From Bedellia somnulentella (taxonomy: Eukaryota; Arthropoda; Insecta; Lepidoptera; Bedelliidae): 64,000 nucleotides of DNA. Numbering within the stretch: position 1 is the stretch's first letter; each line of letters starts with the position of its first letter. Where the stretch lies: the NCBI GenBank assembly GCA_963576735.1, contig OY755171.1:10540001-10604000 (forward strand), given 5' to 3'. Made by a program: the position numbers and the translations under genes. This document shows, in pieces, positions 56,417 to 64,000 of this stretch. The notes under the pieces were generated by a model. The model ran no database searches and was not told where the DNA came from. It saw nothing but the letters and a program-made list of their open reading frames with translations.

Positions 56417-57494
56417 TAGCATCCCGTGAAAATACTTTAGTACATAATTCTGTCATGTTTACTCAAATTAATTGTTGTGTTTGATATCTGGCGGGCGCTG
56501 TCGGGACTGACGCGGGTCAGCCTTGAAGACGGTCGGAGCGGACTCAATTGAATCAAGCCCACGTGACCAGACCGGTACTCATCATTGCGTCTTTATCAAC
56601 TATTAACAGCTTACGTTCGTTGTTCCCACTATATAATTCAGGAAAACTGTTCTAAACGTGGATTTAATCTGACGATGGAGCAGTCTCTTATTCATACGAA
56701 AATTCAATTACTAAAAAAATACAGATATAAAAATTATCAAATAAAAGAAAACATTTCTGGTTACAAAGTAGAATGCCCTGTTCCATGAAAACTATAGAAG
56801 CTGAAATTGTGAAATTTTGACATCGCTACAGAGGTTCTAAAGAGATAGATGCTAAGGAAAGCGATCTGTTTTCGACTACCGCTATGTATAAAAGTGCACG
56901 TATACTGCACACACAAATCATTGCAATCCATTAATGGGCAAAACAATGCAACTAATGCAAGAACATCCTTTTCACTCAGTGGGAAGACCACCGCTTCTAA
57001 TAGAAGCCTACATCAATGTATTTTTTCTTAGGTCATATGCAAGGCATTAGGGTTATATTAACACTTTTTTTCTCAACATTAGACGACGGAAAAAAATACC
57101 TTGAGAAAACCCACAAAACTGAGCTGAACTTATTTACGTAAAACTAGGTGACAAAATGTCAAGTTACGTTGATGACTTAACTCCTTCGGGCATTCGCGAC
57201 GTGATCTTAAAGTTTTGTTTAGGCAAACAAAAATTGCAGGGAATACTTTGAAATATATTATTTGTTTGTATTCATTTTAGCATATTAATTACCCAATCTA
57301 TAAAAATATGTAAAAATTTGCCTGTACTTCTTTTATAGTAAGGAGTTAACTATGAAGTAACTAATCTTGTAGAAATAATAATAATATTTAAAACCACGCT
57401 TTACTACGGCAATAAATATTTTATGTTTTACCTCACTATCACTTATTCTTAAACGATATTAAGTCAGAAGTCATCTAAATAATTAAATAGATAC
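56417..57494. other. Intergenic with a degenerate S2 SINE
   Basis: About 57010-57130 keeps AGGTCATATGCAAGGCATTA, ACCTTGAGAAAACCCACAAA and AGCTGAACTT of the S2 body. Upstream, 56480-56580 is a small GC-richer block. No gene. Confidence 0.35.
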
Positions 57495-57700
57495 ACACAT
57501 ATACTCACGGCTACAAAACCTTACAAGGGGTAGCCTGCGGATTAAGAAATTCGACAGCCACTTTTGGAAGTTGAGTGGGGAAAAGATGGTAAAATACTGG
57601 TTGATGGTGATGTATCCCTTATAAAGCCTTAATACCCTTAGTCACCCGTTACGTACACCCACAGGAATAATATAGGGTTGTGCTATTTCAAGCCGACACA
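57495..57700 (-). mobile_element. SINE family S1, near full length, diverged
   Basis: ATATACTCACGGCTACAAAA, GACAGCCACTTTTGGAAGTT, then a 20-bp internal deletion around the CATCGCCC block and the head TTTCAAGCCGACAC. Confidence 0.75.
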
Positions 57701-59835
57701 TATAAATGATAAATACAACATATGCGATTACAACTCTATAACTAAATTACATCATAAAATCCTACGTTTACCACGAAATTGAGTACTCACAATATTGGAA
57801 TCTGTACCTTTAACGTTACAACTTACAAGCCATCGGTCGAAATCACGTGCAAAGCTAATCTGACCCAACCACGCGTGAGTTGGTTGACCTTCGTCATGTC
57901 GGGGATTGTCCCCTTCCAGACACTCTTACTCTTATCACTATCGCCAGCTGCATGCTTTGAATACCCATTTTAAATATCTTATTTACTTTATTGGAATTCC
58001 TATATGAGTAAAATAAGGATACAAAAATGTACAATATGTTTTTGTGGATAACTTAAAGTTCAGTTTTATTTTTGATCCTTCTTCTCCTTACAAACACCTT
58101 CCGAAGCAACGGTGGAGTCAGTAGTTTTAAATTATGATGTTTTTAAAAAAGTATCTGTAAATATTTTCTATTGAATAAAAACATTAAGTTTGAGTTTGAG
58201 AATTTATATATCCTTACTGGAGGTTTTTTTGGTAAAAATTAACAAGCTAATGGCTTAAGTTAGAATATCTTTCAAAGGTTTTCAAATAGTTTGTCTCAAA
58301 TTTTAGTGATTTAAGAAGTTGGCCTTTTTAATTAGTAGGTACGCTTAGTGATAAACCAACTGGCGGGCGTATATGAAAGTTAGAAAGTTTGTCGCAATCG
58401 CAATCCAGCCACGTGAACAAACTCCACAACGAGCCACAAGTAACAGTCTAACTAAAATTAAGGGTTTATTTCTTCGTGAAATTACTTTCTTTCCAATTAA
58501 TCTCGCACGGAAGTATACTTTTTAATGAAACTTTGCTTACCTGTATTGTTACTCTGAAGTTTTTGTGTAGTGTTTGACATATACAAAAACATATCAACTG
58601 CGACACCAAACATCAATCTACCGAATAATATTCTTGAATTTTACTACATAAAACCGTACATCTTGCAAAATAAATAAAATAGTTCTGAAGTAAATGTTAT
58701 TAAAATAAATTTAAACTGGCACTGTAGACTGCAAACACTTATCCTAATTTTTATGGGGTTTGCAATGTCTCACATACGTTATTGATTCCAATCATCGAAA
58801 ATTTAAAAATGACTCATTTTATATCACGATTTCAACGATTGAAAGTTACAATTCTCAGAAAGCCTAATATCACCAATCGATTGCAATCCATTACTTTACA
58901 CTTCTTATTTGAAAATCTTTTAAAATTCTATGGTGCAACAACCATAGTTTATGCACATTTACATTAGAAAGAAATACTTTAGGTGAGGGTTTTACGTACA
59001 TATAAATTCAAATTCAGAACCGATTGAAGTGGAGCGGAGCGGAACGAGATGTCCCCAAAACATTAAAAAATATGAATTTGAAACTATAGTACATATCGTA
59101 AGTACCTAATTGATTTCACAAATAAGAAAAAAAAACCTTAGAAACCGGTTTTATAGAGACATATAATGAACAGTAAAGTATTTATTTGTACATCACCATT
59201 TTGTTTGGCAAAATTTATTGCAACAACGATAGAAAACGTCAGAGTACTTAGAGCGAGGGCGAACCCACGCTTCAAACATATTTCACTACATAAATCATAA
59301 CTTTATTTCCTCTCGCTCGGTGGATCCTGGTTTCAAGGAAAACCGGCGAGGTGTCTTTCAAATGGATTTAACAGGTCTCTCTTCCAAGTACACAACTTCA
59401 AAGCTTTCTGAAATTCAATTAGAAATAATAGTTTGAGGAATACAAAAACAGATGCTCTAAATTGTTGACTTGTATTATTTTATGAGTATATACCGTTTAA
59501 ATTCATGACGAAAGATATTCGCAATTTGTGAAGATACACAAAAATATACATTACACCAAACTTAAGATAGGCATCTACTCGAAACTATAGGTTATGATTA
59601 AAAAGTCATAATTTTGTAAATGATTTTTTTTTGAAAACGAATATTTTTTTATTTTGAACGATAAATTTTATTCGATTGGATGCATATTATATATATATAT
59701 ATATATATTAAATTCATAAATGTATAGAGAACATTTAGGAAAGTAGAATATGCACGAGTATATTGGTAAACCAAATGCCGTGATGCTAACTTAGTACAAT
59801 AATAGATACTTATCTTCGTAGAGTATAGATTTAGG
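57701..59835. other. Intergenic, no supported gene
   Basis: AT-rich sequence with short open frames only. An (AT)n run is at 59688-59708. Confidence 0.3.
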
Positions 59836-59836
59836 A

Positions 59837-60090
59837 TACATACATACATATACTCACGGCTATAAATCCCTAGAAGGGGTAGCCAGAGCTAAGGAATTAG
59901 AAATTCCTCAGCCACTTTTGGAAGTTGCGTGGGGAAAAGATGGTAAAATAAAGGTTGTTGGTGATGGGTCTCCAACCGCATCGCCCAAAAATCCCTTAAA
60001 AAGCCCCAATAGCGTTAGTTGCCTCTTACGTACACCCACCACCGGAAAAAATGAGGTAGTGCTATTCAAAGCCGACACTACACAGCAAAT
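59837..60090 (-). mobile_element. SINE family S1, full length and near consensus
   Basis: From the TACATACATA tail through CCCTAGAAGGGGTAGCCAGA, CAACCGCATCGCCCAAAAAT and TTGCCTCTTACGTACACCCA to GCCGACACTACACAGC. It is probably a recent insertion, as few differences from the other copies are visible. Confidence 0.9.
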
Positions 60091-60099
60091 AGTAAAAAT

Positions 60100-60330
60100 A
60101 TATACATACATATAAATTCCTAGAAGGGGCAGCCAGAGCCCAGAGCTTGGGTATAAAAAAAATCTCATCCACTTTTGGATATTGAGTGTCCGTATATATT
60201 TATAATAATACAATTTTATTTACGTTTCATAACTACAATAAAATGAATACAATAGAAGTAGAACACGTCTTAACCTACATATATACATGCATACAAATCC
60301 CTAGAAGGGGTAGCCAGAACTACGTACGCA
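60100..60330 (-). mobile_element. Tail-extended S1 doublet, inverted copy of 52500-52790
   Basis: Contains AGGGGCAGCCAGAGCCCAGA and GGGTATAAAAAAAATCTCAT, then the reversed tail AATACAATAGAAGTAGAACA, and again CCCTAGAAGGGGTAGCCAGA. The order mirrors the plus-strand composite 7.5 kb to the left. It abuts the full-length S1 on its left. Confidence 0.75.
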
Positions 60331-63165
60331 GCAAATATAGGATATATATCTAGGATACTTGCGTAAAATGTATGAAAAAAATGCATTCTATCAGAAAAGG
60401 ACACAAAACGACGCATGCTCTTGCACCGTGAGACATCATATGCGTATATAATTGTGTGAGTGAGGTAAGACATGCTAGGGTTGGCGCTATTTGGGGAAGT
60501 CATAGTGCGTTATATTCGGCTGTACTAACAAAACGCACAGCACATTTGAAATATTTTTCTAAATTTAGTAAAGAGTAAATTTAAAATATTATAGACACGA
60601 GCAGTGTAAAACGCAAATATAGTTAGTGCGATTAAAATGTGTCTGTTTCAAGAAATCAAGTCCGATACAGTGTTTTAACAGTGCAACCTGCCAGCAGACG
60701 TGTTTCACCTCAATTAGTACGAATCGTGAAAACATCCTGGCTGAAACAAAAGCGCAAGAGGCTCATGAATTTATTGTTAGGTTACTGGCTTAAGTTATTT
60801 AAGTGTTCACGGAACCAGCGTTATTCACGTGCGAGACGGCGAGCAGAATGCAGTTTCCACGACAATTTATCATGAATCTTTAATTAAACTTTCGCAGTGA
60901 CGCTCACTGAAACTGTCGCATTGTCTCAAGAAAGTCGGCTGAATCAATATACTGTTGTTATTATTAGTAGCTTATTTGGATGAAATTGTTACTCCGCTAC
61001 CCTTTTGTGTTTTTGGCAATGTCGTTATTAATTTTGAGTTTGGTTAATATTTGGTTCTAAGTTTGATTAACGTATTGGTTATATTTCAGTATTAGAGCTG
61101 AAAAATATGTTTTTTTTAAAGTGGCGTCTTGCTAAAAATTACAAATATTATTTATAAATTACATTATGTTCATGTAATGTATTTTCTAGATATCAATGAC
61201 TTATCATCAGCTTCTTCAAAACCAGTAAAATGGTTAGACCGTTCTATACCAAAAACTATACCTGTTAATAAAAATAAGTAGTATTAAACAGCACAGATTT
61301 TCAGTACCAACTTTCATTCCTCGATGTTCACAATTGTATATAAGTTTATCACAGCAGGAGCAGCGAGCGTGTGATGGACGAGTCGTGGCCGCACGTAGCG
61401 CTCACTTTAGTATGAGCAGTGTCGGGTCGCGAGAACATCCTTTAAAACCAAATTGAATGATGAAGTTTCAAAGTTATTCCGAGTACGTTTATAATAAAAT
61501 TAAGTGCTTTGCCAGTTTGACGGTAGAATTGAATTTTCAACTTCGCAAATATTTCTCTGTAACGTAGGGCATTATTTAAGGTGGGCGCTGATTTAAACAA
61601 GTTATGATTATGAGTTAATGTTGCGAAAATGTTTAAATGATATGAATGTTTTACACCTCTCATTTGTTAACTGCATGTTATATTTGTGACTATTTTTATT
61701 GCATAAAACAGCAAAAGCGACACAAAGAACAGGTCTTCATTGAATAAAAATAAGTAGAAAAAAACAATAAAATATTTCATACATATATTCTTGACATAAA
61801 AAGAATCACGTTGCGGTAGAATTTGCTTATATACATTTAATGAAAATTAAAACAATATCTTTTAAAACTCTGTAATTGTTTGTTTAAACAAAAGCACATC
61901 TATACACGTTTATACACTTAGCTTATATATTTTTTAAATGAGACATGTGTTACATTTTGGTGTTTGTGACACACACTAAAAACTTGTAGCCACATCTCCA
62001 ACACTTAAAAATCATATCTACACGCTCATATCGTGAACAATACTAAAGTATGTATTTTGTTATTTATATAACAATATTATTGTATTGAATATTTATAAAT
62101 TTAATAAAAACATATACAACACAAACGCATAGCTTTTAGTTCTCTAAACAATGAGGATAGCACAGCAGAAGTTCTTTAGTTTATTTTATAATAATCAACT
62201 TTTTAAATCTCACACACTCAACATTCTAGTACTGTTTACATTAGTAAGCTCTAAATATAACAACTAGTCTTTATTAACAACTCACTTCTTATTTTTATGT
62301 ACAATTCTATATGAAGCTACAACTCTTTTAAAATAAAATTATTAGTCAATGCAAATAGTTCCAGATTTGTCAACCATTATTTCGGTAAAAATACTTTTAA
62401 TTGCAGACTTTGCACTGTAAAATGGTTTTTAATTGGCCTCAGTTTTGAGTAAACGTATAGTATCAAATTATGGTAAGAGTAACTTATTATTAAATCCGAT
62501 GTATAATATAAAAAAAACTTGCTAATGGCTAGAGAAAGATAATTTGATTAAAACAAGCAGAGAACAAATAATGCCTTTGTTGCTGCAGATAGATAAAATA
62601 TATAAAAAGATGCCTGTAAAGAAAACTATAAAAACCAAATCAAATTAGCATGAACTTCTTAATACTTTTATTAATGGATTTTGTTGGTTACTTAAACTTT
62701 AATATACTTTCAAGATAATCCAATCTGATAAAGATCCGTGCTCGTCAATTTTCACATTTTTTTGCAAGAAATTTTAGTTTTTTTAACACACATTTCTTTT
62801 AAAGAGGATTGTATGTGTCAGACAATTTCTGTTGTTTTAGCTTAAAACTTAAATTTGTTAATAGAATTAAATAACATGTAGACGCATTACGATTATATAA
62901 GTATTTTATAGTCGTATGAGCTCTAGTCTTACATGACAATTTGTTTGATGGTTATTTAACTTAACCACAAACTTAATCAAAAAATATCATTATTTCTTTT
63001 AAATGAACTTATGCGAAACAATCGGAACGTAAAACAGGCAAAAATCTATCGTATTTATCTTTCCCTTCAAATTATATTTCACTAACCATATTACTATCTC
63101 AAAAAACTTAATGGTAAAATAAGGATGTGAAATCAATTTGATTCAAGTGAATGACTATTTTATGA
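60331..63165. other. Intergenic or intronic stretch with two isolated GC-richer patches
   Basis: Patches at about 60640-60880 (an open 78-codon frame, Arg/Lys-rich, no domain) and about 61350-61440 (AGCAGCGAGCGTGTGATGGA, CpG-rich) could be 5' exons or promoters of a gene outside the window. Neither is supported by splicing or homology. From 61680 to 63160 the DNA is strongly AT-rich and featureless. Confidence 0.25.
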
Positions 63166-63167
63166 AT

Positions 63168-63345
63168 GACATACATATACTCACGGCTATAAATTCCTTA
63201 ACGGGGTAGCCAGAGCTTTGGAATGATAAATTCCTCAGCCACTTTTGGAAGTTGATTGGGGAAAAGATGATAATAATAAACGTTTTTGGTGACGGGTCTC
63301 CAACCACATCGCCCAAAAATCACTTTAAAAGCCATTTTATAAATG
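63168..63345 (-). mobile_element. SINE family S1, 5' truncated
   Basis: CATACATATACTCACGGCTA, GGGGTAGCCAGAGCTTTGGA, CAACCACATCGCCCAAAAAT, ending at AAAAGCC. Confidence 0.85.
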
Positions 63346-64000
63346 AGGTATGAAGTAATAAAATATTATTACATTTATTAAATATTCAAGCTAAACATAT
63401 ATTTTATCGTTGTCAGTACATATTTCTTATTGTATCACCTACTTACATTACAAGTATTTTCAAGGTACTGTGAGCGCTTTGTAAGCAACTTACAGCATCT
63501 TATACATTCATTGATATGAGAATTCGATTACATCCCATTTAACATACTAACATTGCTATACATTCCACTATTTATTTTAAGTCGTTTGGTTCATTTTAGA
63601 CATTTATTTATATAAATTTATCATCGACAGATAAGGCTGTCGTCCCTCGCTGCGCAGGCACCATGCGGGGGTGCAAGAAATAATTTCCCATTAGCGCATG
63701 CGCACAGCTGATAGATATTTTGGTGATGAGGGTCGTAATTGTGTTGAGCTGAAGATGGTAGTGGTAGGGCAGATTTCAGCTTTGGCATGTATATACTCGA
63801 GGCGTCTAGACGAATCTGTTGAAAATTATGTTGAGTTAGCAAGTCTTAGTCCTACGTATTCCAAGGACACTTTTGATTATTTAATTTGTTGTTATAGTTA
63901 CATATCGTTTGATTTAGGATTTTTTTGGTGATTAGTTTCGCTGATATACTTTTATAAGGCAAAAATATATTATCTGAAACTCTAGGTATAAAGAGTAATA
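63346..64000. other. Right edge, no supported gene
   Basis: A slightly GC-richer block at 63630-63800 (CCTCGCTGCGCAGGCACCAT) has open frames on both strands, but none shows a family feature. Confidence 0.25.

Noticed and set aside
1..64000. CRISPR array, operon, ribosome-binding sites or phage
   Set aside because: The window is clearly eukaryotic with GT-AG introns and retroelements; no regularly spaced repeats were seen.

Overview
This is an AT-rich, intron-containing animal genome window that is dense in transposable elements. It almost certainly comes from a butterfly or moth. The evidence is: (i) dispersed repeats of types I recognise from Lepidoptera, such as CCGCGACTNCGTCCGCG motifs, Helitron-like ends, and SINE/LINE tails ending in (ATGT)n; (ii) intron borders and core promoters of insect type; (iii) 5'-truncated jockey-, RTE- and copia-type fragments. 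No species can be named from the sequence alone.

Five host genes can be supported. On the minus strand, gene A (3272-7831, 8 exons, 493 aa) and gene B (17958-32188, 7 exons, 354 aa) are paralogues. Every splice junction was read by eye. Both reading frames close exactly, and the last five exons of each share intron phases and nearly identical sizes. They look like insect members of the FAM47 family (tentative). An intronless SLC22/organic-cation-transporter gene (16124-17749) lies about 0.2 kb downstream of gene B on the same strand. At 39368-41350 is an intronless 660-aa coiled-coil protein, possibly related to vertebrate C6orf163. It is head-to-head, 436 bp apart, with a tiny two-exon THAP-type gene (41787-42348, 64 aa).

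The rest is mostly mobile DNA. From left to right: LINE 3' tails and SINEs in and around gene A; a jockey-like LINE (9352-10700); a broken OTU-protease ORF; a near-perfect 188-bp-arm foldback element (11890-12581); a LINE fragment with a 13-bp target-site duplication; an RTE-like fragment with a 12-bp duplication inside gene B's last intron; a Cys-rich transposon relic; a copia RNase H/LTR remnant; a 4.3-kb terminal-inverted-repeat transposon (34878-39153) whose DDE transposase has two frameshifts and one stop; two Harbinger-like hairpin MITEs; a degenerate jockey-like RT; and an internally deleted piggyBac (53188-54838) flanked by TTAA.

A dominant SINE family (over 20 copies or fragments) shares its 3' end with a LINE family (about 9 tails) in the same window. 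This is a likely SINE/LINE mobilisation partnership. From 42.4 kb to the right end there is no convincing host exon; it reads as intergenic or long-intron sequence.
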